DNA of 64,000 nt from Gnetum montanum (GCA_015680685.1 MNCI01015029.1:491603-555602); one strand, 5' to 3'. Shown: positions 21,375 through 34,726, numbered from the stretch's first letter. Notes: generated by a model not told the origin, from the letters alone. A program made the numbers and translations.

Positions 21375-22700
21375 GTTTGCAATCATGTTCTTAGTTCACC
21401 TTTGATCTACATTGTAAGATCAAATTCTTACAAGATCACAAGCCATTGTATGGTATGGGGCTCATTGTTGGTTTGTTCATCAAGAACCAAATTGCACTAT
21501 GGTTAGTGTGCATAAACACCTTGTATCCAAGCACATAGTGCCTAAATTTCTCTAAAGCAAAGACCATCACTATCAATTCTTTTTCTATTGTGGTGTAGTT
21601 TAGCTATGCACCCAAAATGCTTCCACTCATGTAGTGAATGTAGTAAGAATGTTTCTGATCATCCATCTATGTAAGCATAGCTTCCAAGATATAATTTTAT
21701 GCATCCATCATGATGTGAAAAGGTCTAGACTAATTAGGTGCTCATAGAATTGGAGTTTCTACAAGCTTCTTCTTGAGATGCTAAAATGTATTCTCACATT
21801 TCTTAGTATAGATGAATGAAACATTCTTTCTTATCAACTCTAGCAATGGTTTGGTGATCTTAGAGAAAGTCTATATGAAGCATCAATAGTAGCAAGTGTG
21901 ACCAAGGAATAACTAGACATATTTGATAGTTTCTATTTGGTTGGTAATTCCTTGTATGACCCTAATCTTTTTAGGATCCACCTCAATCCCTTTTTCAGAT
22001 ATTCTATGCTCCAAAATAGTACCTTTTTAGACCATCAGATGACTTTTCTTCTAGTTGATCCAAAGGTTTATTTTCACACACCTTTTTAACACTTTCTTAG
22101 GATGGTCCAGGGCTTACCCAAATGTAGCCCCATAGGTGGAAAACTCATCCATAAATATTTCTACCTTGCTACTAATCTACTATTGAAAGATGCTTAGGAC
22201 AAGGTGTTGGAAGGTGGTAGGATCATTGCATAGATCAAATTGAATCTTGCGATATGCAAAAGTCCTCCAAGGACTCATAAATATAGCCTTGGTTTGATCC
22301 TTGGGTATAATCTAAATTTGGTTATATCCACTAAAACCATCTAGAAATATAGAGTAGCAACACTTAGAAATGGTGTCCAACACCTGGTCCACAACTAGCA
22401 ATGAAAAATGATCCTTGTAAGTTGCCATGTTCAAAAAATTGAAGTCAATACAGATCCTTCATTTGCCACCTTTCTTTAGTACTATCACAAGTGGGCTAAC
22501 CCACTCACTATTTTCAATGGGATAGATTAACCCCACCTTGAGGATTTGTTCAATCTCCTCCTTGATGATATGCTTGAGTTTGAGATTCAATCATCGTTGT
22601 GGCTACATTTTTGGCTTTATGGAAGGATCTGTATAGATGCAATGCTAGTATATCCTACAATCAATCCAAGTGAATTTAGGATATGACCAAGAAACGGTTG
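21375..22700 (-). pseudogene. Family A reverse transcriptase and RNase H (element B)
   Basis: Aligned by eye with element A, base for base over long stretches: for example GAACTAAGAACATG near 21390, the RNase H block at 21430-21610, the RT box at about 22140-22170 and the primer-grip side near 22450. Frameshifts and stops are common. No intact domain remains. Confidence 0.7.
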
Positions 22701-22899
22701 TTGGCCACTTATTAACTACCTTTAACAGCTTTTCTTTTTTCTCAGGAGCAAGGTTGGCATTAATTATCATTGGCTTCCCATTGTTCAAAAAAGCATATTC
22801 CACACTAGTGGGTAGAGTTCTCAACTCTAGGGGCTCTTATTTAAAGTTCTTGGTTATTTTCAAATCTCCTCAATGAGTGTCATTAGGTTCATTAGACAG

Positions 22900-23640
22900 T
22901 TGGCAATAAATGTGCTCCACCTTGTTCATGCCTTTAACATAGGCACTTATTAGGCTCTTAGTTCATTTCATGCAAAGTGTTGAGTTGCTATTAGGATTAG
23001 CATTAGCCACTAGGTGCCTTTCTATTTTTTGGCTACTACATATAGGCACCTTTGAATTTTAGACACATTAGCATACTACCTAAATGCTATGATTTTTGTA
23101 CCTTTTATAGGTCATAATTTTTGCATGTAGTTGCACCCTGTCTCACTGTACACAATGCATGGAACTCTGTTCTTCTCTATGTTCTTGAATGCATTTTCTT
23201 TGGAAATCTTCAAGGAGAGGTCTTTGATTTCCAACTATGCATCAATAGTGCTTAGCCAAGTCTTTCACATGATGATTGGAAAGTCCTCCCTGTAGTTATT
23301 AACATGAATTACTAGGAAGTCAATAGGATAGGACCACCAATAGATAGTAGTCATAATATCTTCCACTAGTCCCAAGAAAATAGTGATGGATTGATCTACC
23401 AACCTAAGATGGATGTTGCTCTTTTTCAATGGAGGAAAGTTCTAGGATTTGTACATATTATGAGAAATAAAATTTATACTAGAACCTAATACCAAAAGTG
23501 TTTTGGAAGGTTCATTCCTAGTGATTTGCAAATAGATGAGGGGACTCCTAGGATTAAATAGCTTCTTGGAAAGGTGTCTAGCCTTTATCCAGTCTATGAA
23601 GACATGGGTTAACATCACGGTATGCACTTTGGAAGGCATT
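22900..23640 (-). pseudogene. Family A retropepsin (element B)
   Basis: Minus-strand protease. The active-site region in 23442-23639 reads TLLVLGSSINFIS, so the catalytic Asp has become Val. It is preceded by DWIKARHLSKKLFNPRSPL, the family signature also seen in element C (DWIKAGNLLMKRSDPGSTL). The downstream flap region can be followed to about 23300. Confidence 0.7.
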
Positions 23641-25480
23641 TAGTTTGAAGGGTTCTCAAATGTGGATGATGTAGAGGATGAGGAAGAATCAAGGTGATTA
23701 GCCACTTATGGTTATGAGGGCTTGGTAGGACTATTGGTTTAGAGGAGTGATCTTTTTTTAGATTCACTCTGCAAATCATTCAATTGAGGAGCTAGTTATA
23801 AGTTAATAGCCCTTGTGGCATTACATTGCAATGGCTAGGCTAAAATTTCACCTTGTATTGATCGAGCATGTGGTAATTGAGTTAAGGATGGGGGTATAGA
23901 TGCAAAAGAATGAGGAGGATGATATGTATATGGAGATTCCCCTTGTGGTGATGGAGATTGAGCTCTGTACTACTTACGAGGGCAGTAGTGATGCTAGAAT
24001 GAGGCAAGACTGAAAACGTCATGCAGAGAGATGAGCTATTGAACATAGTGCCCATATGGATTTGGTTGCTGATAAGGGTACTACTATCTTGGTGGTGGCA
24101 TCCCCCATAACTATGAGTGCTACCACTGCTGATACTTTTCATAAGGTTATGGTGGAGCTCGACTTGGATAGTAGGCTTATTGCTGATGGAACTGCTTGGG
24201 ATTGCCTTGAGGATAAGGCAATATCTTGGGTGCTTATCTCCTTGCTAGCCTAGGATTTAGGGTCTACACCACAGACTCTTATAATTGTGACATAATAGGG
24301 AAACATCCATTAGGATTTTCATATTGGTAGATGTTACATCCATGATCGTAATTTGATTTTGAGTCCACAACCTTCTCTACAGTAGCATCTTTTCCCTTAC
24401 TTGTTTGGTAGGCATGTTTAGCTTTCTTCCTTTTCTTGAGATCACTATCACTACTATGTTCTTTGGATTCTTCTACTATTTTCAGAGTAATTTGAAAATT
24501 TTTATCTGAAGAGTCCCACATATTTTCCACCTTAGCTAAAATTTTAGAAATATATTTTTGAAATGGCAAGGTTTTCGATGCACCATGTCATTAAGAGGTG
24601 CCTCCTCATCATCGTCATAAATCTGAACCTCCCTCTTACATGTGTAATAGTTTCAATTATCCTCTTTTATAATTTCCTTTTTTTCCAACTCTCCTTTTTG
24701 CATAGCAACCTACTCAATCAACCTTTGGATCTAATGGATCTTTAATTCTGAAGATCTTCCTTGGGTGTAGACCCCAAGAGTTCTCCTTGTTTTATGATAT
24801 GGTGAAGCTACTTCTTTTGAGAATAACTGTGGATAGGACATCGATGCAAAAGAGAATAGTACCTACCCATGGCTACATCTAAAGGCTCATGTGTTCTTAA
24901 ATTGGACACTTAAAAGTATATTTGATATTTTTCATTGAAGAGCTCAAGCATTGTACTCCATCAATGGATTCATTCTAGCTCTAAGGACCAATACCAATTT
25001 TTAGCTTCTTTAATCAATGTTTTTGGGAATAGATTTAGTTTTTTCTATTCATTTTTTATGTTCTACAAGGCATAAGCATCATGAAAGGCTTAAAAATGAT
25101 TTTGTAGATCTAAATTATATCCACCCTCAAATTTGGCAACATTGTTCATATCTAACTATTTGATCTAGCTATTTTTCACATGCCTCATTGGAATTATCAT
25201 TAGCTCTTCAATGTTTAGCATAGTTCAAGTTGCATAAAAAGGCTCATCATAGTCATGGTAGCCTTTGTGGTGGACGTGATGTCTCTGATGCCTAATTTCA
25301 TAAGAGTGTGATGCTGCATCACAGGAACTAATTGATTAGGTGGTAACAAAATGTTTCCCTACATGTCTTTCCACCATAGTTGTTCATCGTGATGTAGGAT
25401 GAAGGTGAAATTGAGCACATACTCATTGGGATGAGTATATACGACATGGCATTATTGGGGCACTAGAGTTCTTGACCCTT
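23641..25480 (-). pseudogene. gag: Family A gag (element B), internally deleted
   Basis: The gag C-terminal part (24279-24569) contains KILAKVENMWDSSDKNFQIT, KKRKKAKHAYQ and CNIYQYENPNGCFP. Upstream the capsid region (about 25050-24900) is recognisable. Compared with element C, about 400 bp of the serine/basic segment is missing at about 25290-25300, where the N-terminal part resumes. The N-terminal part near 25330-25450 keeps the LHHDEQLWW-type block. Many stops. Confidence 0.65.
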
Positions 25481-25656
25481 CACACTTTGTTGATTGTACG
25501 TGTGCTCGAATGGTCATGAAGAATCAACCCTGTGAGAAGAAAACATTTTAGGTTGTAGTATATTTAATTAGCTTAATGATTTAGCATTAAAAGGTTCATT
25601 ACAATGATATTTAATAATTTTACTAAGTCCTAAATAGAACACAAAGATAACTAAAC

Positions 25657-25674
25657 TCCTTCCCAATGGTGCCA
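25657..25674 (-). promoter_or_regulatory. Family A primer binding site (element B)
   Basis: Minus strand TGGCACCATTGGGAAGGA, 1 nt from the LTR end. It agrees with the tRNA-Asp type site (TGGCGCCGTTGCCGGGGA) at 12 of 18 positions; four of the six differences are G-to-A. Confidence 0.65.
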
Positions 25675-25675
25675 A

Positions 25676-26088
25676 TGATGAGTGGCGAGTAGTTCCTACA
25701 TCCAATCATACAAATCACTAGTTCTCACTAAGTGATCCGATTGAATTCTATAGACTTTAGCTCTCTAAGTATGCTAGTTTCTAGGAAGTGAATCTAACTA
25801 TTGCAATCATTGTCTTCTTAGTTCCACTTGTGAAGTGCAAATGTATGGTTAAGTGTAACTGAGGCATTTGATTTTTGTTATTTTATCTTTTATCTATTTA
25901 ATTTTCTAAGTGTTGAAAATAGAGTGATTAAATGTTTAAATAACTAATACTAATTAATGTTTGTCTTCTCCTAACATAAGCAGTCAGTCTGATGTTCCAT
26001 ACACATCTTAGACATGTTTCAAGATCACTAGATTACTAGCATTAGACACTACTAGGGTTACCAAGTGTTAACATATGCTTGACCTTGG
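25676..26088 (-). repeat. Family A LTR, copy A3 (truncated)
   Basis: The LTR 3' part: left end TGATGAGTGGCGAG at 25676, body matching A4 (GTATGGTTAAGTGTAACTGAGG) up to ATATGCTTGACC. At about 26088 it switches to the protease of element C, so the U3 half is gone. The leftover LTR serves as the former 5' LTR of element B. Confidence 0.8.
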
Positions 26089-26470
26089 TAGGCTATGACC
26101 ACTCATAAATAGTGGTCATAATGTCCTCCACAAGTCCCAAAGGAATAGTGATTAAATGGTATGCCAATTCTAGATGGATATTACTCTTCTTGAAAGGTGA
26201 TAGGTTCCATGCTTTGTACATGTCATGGAAAATTAGATTGACATTAGAACCTACATCAAGAAGAGCCTTGCATGGCTCATGTCCAATGATCTGAAAGTAG
26301 ATAAGAGTACTTCCTGGGTCAGATCTTTTCATGAGAAGGTTTCCAGCCTTGATCCAATCAAATATGACATGGGTTAATATGACATTATGAACCTTAGGAG
26401 CCATTTGGTTTAAAGGGCTCTTGAAAGGATTTGATGCAGAGGATGATGGAGAGATAGGATGGTTAGTTAC
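26089..26470 (-). pseudogene. Family A retropepsin (element C), 3' truncated
   Basis: The minus-strand reading 26093-26404 includes CKALLDVGSNVNLIFHDMYK (active site D-V-G-S) and GLVEDIMTTIYEWS. It ends at the fusion with LTR A3 at about 26088. RT, RNase H and integrase of this element are missing. Confidence 0.8.
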
Positions 26471-28780
26471 ATTAATCTATGTGGAATTTGAAAGACTATT
26501 AGATTGGAAGAATGGTCATTTTGAAGATCTTGGTTCTAAGCCACTCAATTGGAAAGCTAGCTATAAGTTGATAGCTCTAGTAGTGTTACATTTTTGTGGC
26601 TATGGTGGAATTTCACCATGTAGAGATAGAGTAGAAGGTAATTAGATTGAGGGTAGAGGAGCCTGTGCTAAAGGATGATAAGGATGATATGGATATGTGG
26701 TTTCCTCTCTAGTAGATGGAGAATAAGTTATGTGATACTCTAGAGGGTAGTATTGGTGCTGACAAGAAGAATGTTTGAAAGAGTCACATGGAGACATCGA
26801 TTGTTGAACATAGTACCCATATGGCTCTGGCTACCTATAAGGGTACTACTACCTTTGTCATGGCATCCCCCATGACTATGGGTGTTTCCACTATTAGTAC
26901 TATTCACATGATTGTGATGGAGTTGCACTTGGATAATAAGCTTGTTGTTGTTGGTGGAACTATCTTGGATTGTCTTGAGGATAGGAAATCTCTAGGTTCT
27001 TGGCTTCTTGCCATTCTAGGATTTAACACATACACCCAAAACTCTTACAAGTGTAACATGATAGGGCAATATCATTTAGGATGTTTGTATTGGCAAATTT
27101 CACACCCATCTAATTTTGACTCCACAACCTCTTCTACTACTACAGCCTTGCCCTTACCCCTTTGGTAGGCATATTCAGCTTCTTTTCATCTCTTGTGGTT
27201 ACAATCACTAATTTTATTTCTTGATTATTTTACAATTTTTAGTGTAATTTAAAATTTTTCATCCAAAGAGTCCCATAACTTAGCAACCTTTGCTAATATA
27301 TTGAAAATATATTTTTGGATTAGTAAGGTTTTTTGGTGCACTATCTCATCAAGTGATGACTCCTTGTTATCACAAAATCAGATCTTCCTTTTTCTAATGG
27401 AAGGATCCTTATTATATTTTTCAATAGTTTCTCATTTCTTCAATTCTCCTTCTTCTTGTACTACTTACTCTATCAAACTCTAGATTTGATGAGCTTTAAG
27501 TTCTAATAGTCTTCCTTGGGCATAAACTCCAAGAGTTCTTATTGTTTTTGATCTGAGTCCATCTATGATGTGGTGAAGTTGTTACCGCTAAGAACAACCA
27601 TGGCTAGGGAATCAATGTATGAGAGAATAGTACCTGCCCACAGTAGTCCAAGGGTTCATGTGTTCCTTACTTCCATCCTTGGATGTACCTTCTTAGATTA
27701 GACACTCGGGAGTACATCTGGCATTTCTCATTAAAAAGCTATAACATTGTACTGCACCTATGGATGGATTCTAGCTCCAAGGACCAATACCAAATTTTGG
27801 CTTCCTTGATGAGTGTCCTGGAAAATAGATTTAATTTCTGCCAATCATTTTGGATATCTTGTAAGGAAAAAAAATTGTGAAATGATTGAAGGTGTGTTTA
27901 TGGATCAGAGTTATATCCCTTCTCAAATCTAGGGATATTGTTCATGTCAAGTTGCTTAATCTGACTATCTTTCACATGCCTAGTTGAAATTTTCACTACC
28001 TCTATAATAGTTAGCATGCTCCAAGTTGCCAATAAAGTCTCATCATCATAATTATTTGAATGATACCTATGATTTCCTCTACTACCCTTTTTTTCATGGT
28101 AAGCATGGTGATCATTATTGTCTTGTTATTTACCTTTATCATAGTTTTCCTTTTTGTAGTGTCTATCAAAACCAGAAGAGGAAGAAGAAGATGCAGATGA
28201 AAAGGAAAAAGAGAGAGAAGTATTGCCACCACCATGGTATCTTCCACCTTCTCTATGCCTATCATGACCATGTTCATAAGCTTTTTTGTAGTCCTAATGC
28301 TTTCCTGAGCCCCTACTCTAACTACCACTTTTTCTTGACCTATTTTGTTGATAGTGGACTACAACTTAAAGTTTAAGCTTACATTACCAATATCAAGGGG
28401 TGGAGAATCTTCATGTTGAGGACCCCCATATGAAGGATCTTCAATATCATTTTGGTTGAGTAGGAACAAGGGATTAGTGAACTATTTCCCTTTCATAGCC
28501 TCATGGTGTTTCTCTTAGTGTCAATCTCTCCTACATTATGTTTTAATGAGATATTAGTCCCAGTAGTCATAGTCATGCACAACATACTCTTATTAAAGAT
28601 CTTGGATGCCCAACCTCCTAAGAGTTTGGAGCAGCATCCTGGGCATAGATCGATTAGAAGGCATTACCATATTTCCTCCCATATCTTTCCACCATAGTTG
28701 TTCATCCTAAAGCAAGATGAAGGTGAAATCAAGCACATACTCATTTGATGAGTATATATGACCTTGCATTCTTGAGGCAC
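26471..28780 (-). pseudogene. gag: Family A gag (element C)
   Basis: Gag homologous to element A, from the N-terminal block at about 28780-28620, through the serine/basic segment (about 28350-28130) and the capsid-like part (about 27900-27700), to the lysine-rich and Cys-containing tail (about 27190-27020). Stops and shifts are dense, and several segments show plus-strand shadows only. The primer site and complete LTR A4 lie just upstream. Confidence 0.7.
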
Positions 28781-28953
28781 CAGCAATTTAGTATCATCAT
28801 GCTTGTGAGAAGAACAAATTTTACAATTACAATAAAATATCAGTGTGCTTAAATTATTATATTTATTTTGAAAGTGATTTTGACCTTAGGGTTCATCCAA
28901 CAATGTTAATAATTTTCCCTATGCCTAGATAGCACATGTTTCAACAAAAAGAG

Positions 28954-28971
28954 TCCCTAGCAATAGTGCCA
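28954..28971 (-). promoter_or_regulatory. Family A primer binding site (element C)
   Basis: Minus strand TGGCACTATTGCTAGGGA, 1 nt from LTR A4. It matches the tRNA-Asp type site at 13 of 18 positions; all five differences are C-to-T or G-to-A. Confidence 0.75.
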
Positions 28972-28972
28972 A

Positions 28973-29850
28973 TGATGAGTGGTGAATATCCCCTATGCTC
29001 AACCATACGAATCACTAAGCATTCATGCATGTTCTGGTCGAATTCTAGTGATTCTATGTCTTTTGGCACACTAGTCTCTAGGAGGTGAACCTACCCTAAT
29101 AGTCATTCATTGTCTTCCCAACTGCACTTGTGATGTACAAAGGTATGGTTAAGTGTAATTGAGGCATATGATTTATGTTTTATGTTTTATGTTTTGGGTG
29201 TTGAAAATAAAGGATGAAAGGAATGAAGTAATTTAATTACTAGTTCAACCTAACTAACCAACCAATGTCTAACTAATCCTAATATAAGCATCTAGTCCCA
29301 CTTGTCGTACACATCCTAAACACATATAATGCTACAAGGTTACCAAATGTTAAGCATTATTGGGATTACCAAGCATCATGTACATGCTTGAAGTGGTTGT
29401 ACTTATGTGCTCCATTAATTGCTACTTAATCTAGCTTAGTTTAGCCTAATTAATTATTTAATTACTTAAAGCATTATAAAAAATTGCATAAAACATTAAA
29501 TACATAAATAAATAATTAATGTATTTCCAAGTGCTGAAAGGTTTATCAAAAATCTCATCTTTATTACTGCACACACTGTTGTGCTCAAGTACAATAGTGC
29601 TTGAATAAAGATTTGTACACTCATGACTCCTATTGTGGGCACTTAGAAAAATATTCTAACTTCCAAATGACAAAACTGTAAGAGCTCCACTACAACTATG
29701 ATAAGACATACCATAAACATGATAGGTGAGCACACATTTATAGGTGAAAATAGACACTACATTGATAGAGCCATGTCAATGCATCAAATCATGCATCGAT
29801 GGGGCCTTCTTGACAAGGCCCAGTTGACACAGCGAATCTATGATTCATTA
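28973..29850 (-). repeat. Family A LTR, copy A4 (complete, 878 bp)
   Basis: The 5' LTR of element C. It ends TGATGAGTGGTG (plus view) at 28973, next to the primer site, and starts at 29850 (TAATGAATCAT, TGATGAATCAT with one G-to-A). Landmarks: GTATGGTTAAGTGTAATTG (29141), ATTGGGATTACCAAGCATC (29358), inverted TATA (CACATTTATAGG, about 29732). Flank GCAAT (29851). Confidence 0.85.
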
Positions 29851-32430
29851 GCAATGTTTTAAAATGCTATAGAGATCTTGGCTAACAATGTTAGTAAGGC
29901 ATATGTTATTATTAAACATGATCAACTAGTTACTTGTTCCAAATTATACATGATTGATGAAAAACACTAGCCTAACCAATCAAGGATTCTAAGATATGAT
30001 GTAACCTACAAAGGTAAAATATAGCCTGATATTTGTTCTCTTCTTTTTCTAGTTCTTGCTTAAGGTGTATGCTACTATTTGGAGTTATAAGCTTTAGTTT
30101 TGATCCATTATTATCTTCTCATGTCTTTTTTTTTTTTTTTTGCATGGTCATGAACTACTTATTAGATAGTTTTGATCTTTTGGTAATGATTTGCCTTTGA
30201 GCTTTTTATCTATTAATGGATGCTCAAGTTTTTCCATGGATGGTCTCAACCACAAGGGTCACTCATGATGGATCAACATTTTTTCTAAGTTAATGTAAAA
30301 TTTCAGAATTCCAAGAAAAATAAGAAAATAAAATTGTTGTAACAATTTCCTTTCTTTTAGATGTTTACACAAAAATCTCTACATGTATATTATTAATTTG
30401 CTAAAGAGGCTTTTCTTTCCTTTTTTCATTAATAGTAAGGATTTTATTTTTTTTATAGAATAATCCTTTATCTTTAGGATTTAAACTTATGCCATATATA
30501 AAATTGTGTTGAACCCTCCACTTTTTCTATCCAAAATTTATGTCCTAAATCTTGAATTTTTTCATCATGTACCTACCAATTTTTTCAACAAAAAAATTCT
30601 TAGTTTCTTACTTACATTATTCCATCAAAGCATAAGTCAATGTTCTAAACTTGTTTTGACAAGTCTTCTTCCTTGATGTGTTGGAAATAATTGAAGCCAA
30701 TGCAGAAGCTACAAAAAGGTCCTAATTAATAATGAATTCTATAAATACCTTATTTTTTATTATTTTCAGTGTATAAGTAATTAGCAATGTGAATGTCAAT
30801 AACAAAAGCATGAGTTATAGATTAGCTGATTAGTTCATATTATTTGGGCAAATCATAAAGCAATCCACATTTTTTATATGGTGGATGAATGGCACATGAG
30901 GGTATCCATGGCATACATACATACCCATACAAAGTTCTCTAGCTTAAAAAATTCTAAGGATATGTGATAGTAGACATGAAAATTTTTAAAATTAAGAAAT
31001 TGAACACTTAACATTGTAGTTATTATTACAATTTCATACCACTATTCTATGCATGTTGGTTTATACATAGAATACTTTTTGTATTATTTAAACATATGTT
31101 TTTGGGTCCTAGCCCTACCTACCAGTAAGCACCTGTTGGTACGTAGGGGTGGGACCTAGGGACACACATAAGCATCATCAAGATCATCATTGAATGTACA
31201 TGAATGGGTTACATGAAATGACTGATGAACCATTGTGGAGCTATTTATGGTTTTTCTATGATTTTCACCCCAATGTACTATGTTCAAAGCCCAGAAACCC
31301 TATGCTTAGTATAAACTGAAACTCCAAAAAATCTCTTTACCATCAGGCTCAAAACTCAAAAATTCTATCCACCATCAAGCTCATCCTATGAGCCAAAAGT
31401 TCAATTTGTCTAAATTTTTTTATTTTTAATCTCTGCAATAAAACCATGAGTAAAATTCATTTGTTTGCAAAATTTTCAAATCATTTGCACAACTTAGGAA
31501 CCCTCAATCCATGAACCCTCTTGAATGAAGGCCTTAGACAAGGTTCACAAACAAATGACTACAATGCACATCATGGTGGAGCTTTGAGGAGATACACATG
31601 AAACTTTTACTTTCTTATAATTTTCAACAAATAAATTGCAAATTTTTTATCTCGTATTTATACATCATCATTTGTTCAAAACTTTATGGAATTCAATCAA
31701 TTGAGAAAATTAACTCTACAATTTTTTCTCTATATTTAGGTTTCTTTGACAACTACAATATATCATTTCTTATGTACCTTTTTTAATTTTCTAATAGATC
31801 CCACAAACCCACAAAAAATAACAGAGGCATAAATTTTACAAATTGTGATAAATGATAAATTGTGAAAGAGCATCTAATGTTTGCATGCATCATTTCCCAA
31901 GATCTAACCATAGAAACATGACCACATTCAAATTCATTGATATACATGATGAGGTTATTTATTAAGTTAACTCATAATCATGGGACATTATCTTAAAATC
32001 TTTTTCATTCATATAATCTTGCCACAAATTATATTATGCATTGTTATCAAAGATTATGACAAATTCAATGCAAGCTTTCCTATAGAAATCTCATGTTTGT
32101 AGAAGAAGATTACAAAGGATGAAAGATAAAATATCCAATATAATTTCTGAAATAGCTTCATAAACTCATGTATTTGTACTTAATACATAACAAGTAAGCA
32201 CACACTTAAATCATTGCTCAAAATGATTATTTCTGGTTTAGTTAGCCAATAAAAATGCATAGCTAAGAAATTGAGGAAACTAACCCAAGTATAATTGTAA
32301 CTATAATGCATTTTATGAAACTTTGTAAACTTCTATTTTTTTCTAAAATTTGCAATTAGCTGAGAAAGGGAACAAAATTTCAATTTTCAAGGAGATTACC
32401 TTGAGATGAGAATTTTCAACTAATCTGGGA
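29851..32430. other. Unassigned AT-rich sequence next to the LRR pseudogene
   Basis: No recognisable domain on either strand. An 18-T run sits near 30125. The last part (32280-32450) matches sequence at 59190-59400, so it is the 3' flank of the LRR gene. ATTTATACATCATC-type fragments and other open frames such as plus 31598-31786 look like chance. Confidence 0.45.
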
Positions 32431-32449
32431 GCATCCTCTTTCTATAGCT

Positions 32450-33990
32450 GTAGTTGGTTAGAATGATATTTTCTAATGTAGCCCATTCTCCATAAATGCA
32501 ATTCCCTTCTCTAGAAATAAATTTCTTAAATTTCAAACTAAGACAAACATTGCATTTAATTGAAGAATTCCCTAACTGCTCTAAAGATATCTCCATTTAC
32601 AAATTAGAGCATCGTTGTCTATTATCTCTAGGTATTAAAAAATTTTCAATTGTAATATTATGTCCATGGAATCTTCAGTCAAGCCACCACATTTAGAGAA
32701 TTCTAACTCCACTAAGCTTCTCAAACTTATGAAACACTATAGCAGAGATTTTACCTTAGTGTTTTCACACATCAAGTTTTATAGGTTAGCTAGCATGCAC
32801 ATTCTTTTTGGTAGGATGTTGAGATCTAAAAAATTATGTAAAAGCAAGTTTTTCAACTTAAGTTACATGCCTATATTTTTTCGCAGAGGCTTGATCTCTA
32901 CGAAGTTGCATAAACACAATTTTTTCAACTCAGGTAACATGCTTATGTTTTTTGGTAGATTGTTTAGTTGATGGCAATTTTCTAATGTCAATGCTTGTAA
33001 TGGTAATAACATACTTATGCTTTTGAATATATTCTTCAAACCAGGGTAGTTGTTAAGCTCTAATATGTTCAATTTAGATAACATATTTATGTTTTCTAAT
33101 AGGTTCTCCATCTCATAGCAATTCTCTAACACCAACTCATCTAGATTAACAAGAGAACAACTAAGGTGTGAAGTTCATCATGCCACTTACTCTCAACGTA
33201 CACAAACTTGTGAGATGTTGGAAGGTTGCAAAATGAATTGTTATTTATCCACAGGTAGAAAAATCCAATGCATGTAGCTTATTCAACAAACAAGTTTCAT
33301 CTACTAAACTATTCAATTTTGAGTAGTAATTTAAGTGCAATTTCATTAAATTGATGGCATACCAGCATAGTTGAACTAGCAACTTGGAGAGACATTTGGT
33401 ATGTAAAATTAGCTCTTGAAGATTTTACACCTTATCAAAATGACCTTTCCATGTCCTTAATGAGTTGTCTCAAAGTGAAAGTGTCTTTAGGATTAAGGTG
33501 GATAGAAACTTAAAAGGTACCACTGCATCATCATCTTCTGATAGCCATTCCAAATAACTCTCCTCAAGAGAACTCAAATTGGCCAAATATTTCAGGAATC
33601 CCATGTCACAACACTAGAACATATATATAAATTTCAAATGTTCGAGCATGTTCATTCCATCCACAATTACTTAAATTTCAAACACTTAGAAGTGGAGAGC
33701 ATCTTCAAGGAGGTGAGACTTCTCAAGTCATTGGGAAAATTGACTAGCTTTGAATAGTAGAGTACACTCAAAATTCTTAGGCATCTCAATGAACATATGC
33801 AAAACAAAAGTTCTATCAAGTCACAACAATACACCAATTATAAATTCATGAGATTAGTGAAACCCTCTAAACTTGTGAATGGCACTTCAGAACATAATAC
33901 GTGTAGTGCTTGGAGTTCAAAAAATGTGGATTGACATCTATTTCTTGTTGTTACATATGAGCAATTGTACATGGAAAGGATTCTTAAGGA
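32450..33990 (-). pseudogene. NBS-LRR-type leucine-rich repeat pseudogene, copy 1
   Basis: LRR domain of a disease-resistance-like gene. The minus-strand part 32863-33135 has about four ~24-residue repeats: LTLENCHQLNNLP, KNISMLPELKKLCLCNF, LNILELNNYPGLKNIF. Further 5' (33990-33140) lie more degenerate repeats (LANLSSLEESYLEWLSEDDD, NLQELILHTKCLSKLLV). The 3' part reads SLVELEFSKCGGLTEDS. Plants use such receptors to sense pathogens in the cell. No NB-ARC or TIR part is seen; LTR A5 lies directly upstream. Stops and shifts are numerous. Paralogous to copy 2. Confidence 0.8.
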
Positions 33991-34014
33991 AGAATGATGT
34001 GTACTTTCTATTCC

Positions 34015-34464
34015 ATCGATGGTAATATGTTATGCTCCAAGCACAATATGTTATGCTTGAAGTATTCATGCTTACGTATTTATGGTTAAGTGTGCTAATT
34101 AATTAAAGCTATAAGTATAAAATGCATTAAAAGTAAGCACTAATAATAAAGAGTGAACTAATCAAAGTGCTACAATGAATATAAGAAATCTGGTTTTTCA
34201 TGCCAATGCGTTCAGGTACAATGTTTGAATAAAGCACCATACAATCTCTTTAATTCACATTATGAATACTCAAAGAGAAAGTATTCTAAATCTGGAAAAA
34301 TAAACCTATAAGGGCTTCATTATGTTATGAAACTCAGATGCCCTAAATGCAGTTGATGTGCATATTTATATAGGCTTTGCTTGTGTTAGCATTAATGTAT
34401 GTGCATAAATGGGGATATATCAATGAATCTACATTGACATAACCTATCTTTTTAGGACTCATCA
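34015..34464 (-). repeat. Family A LTR, copy A5 (3' LTR of the short derivative, truncated)
   Basis: It starts TGATGAGTCCTAAAAAG on the minus strand at 34464. It keeps U3, a TATA box (inverted ATATTTATATAGG near 34362) and the R region, and fades out near 34015 (ATGTTATGCTTGAAGT repeated). The adjoining 3' internal sequence GTCATGAAAGTA matches the PPT region of the other A elements. Confidence 0.75.
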
Positions 34465-34726
34465 TACTTTCATGACTAATCAAAAACTTGTCCTTGAGTG
34501 AAAAAAAGTAGGACTGAGCTTCTTACAAAATTTGGGGAATTATGACTAACTAAGTAACTCTACTAACTTTGAGTGCCAAATTATATAGGATTATAAAACA
34601 TAGTGTCCATTACAACAAAATGAGACTATTTTAAAAAATTTTAGTAGGTGCATGTAGAATTGCCAAAGACAAGGAAAATTCTTAAACAATGCTTGGAGGT
34701 GGAGGCTCCTATGGTATTGAAGGGCC
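34465..34726 (-). other. Family A 3' untranslated region and polypurine-type tract
   Basis: The minus-strand sequence AAGGACAAGTTTTTGATTAG then TCATGAAAGTA directly before the LTR. The same context precedes LTR A6 (AGTCATGGGGATA) and LTR A8 (CATGCATGGATGTA). No coding. Confidence 0.65.

Noticed and set aside
28026-28376. 116-codon plus-strand frame opposite element C gag
   Set aside because: Antisense of the low-complexity serine/basic part of gag; the minus frame matches three other family A copies.
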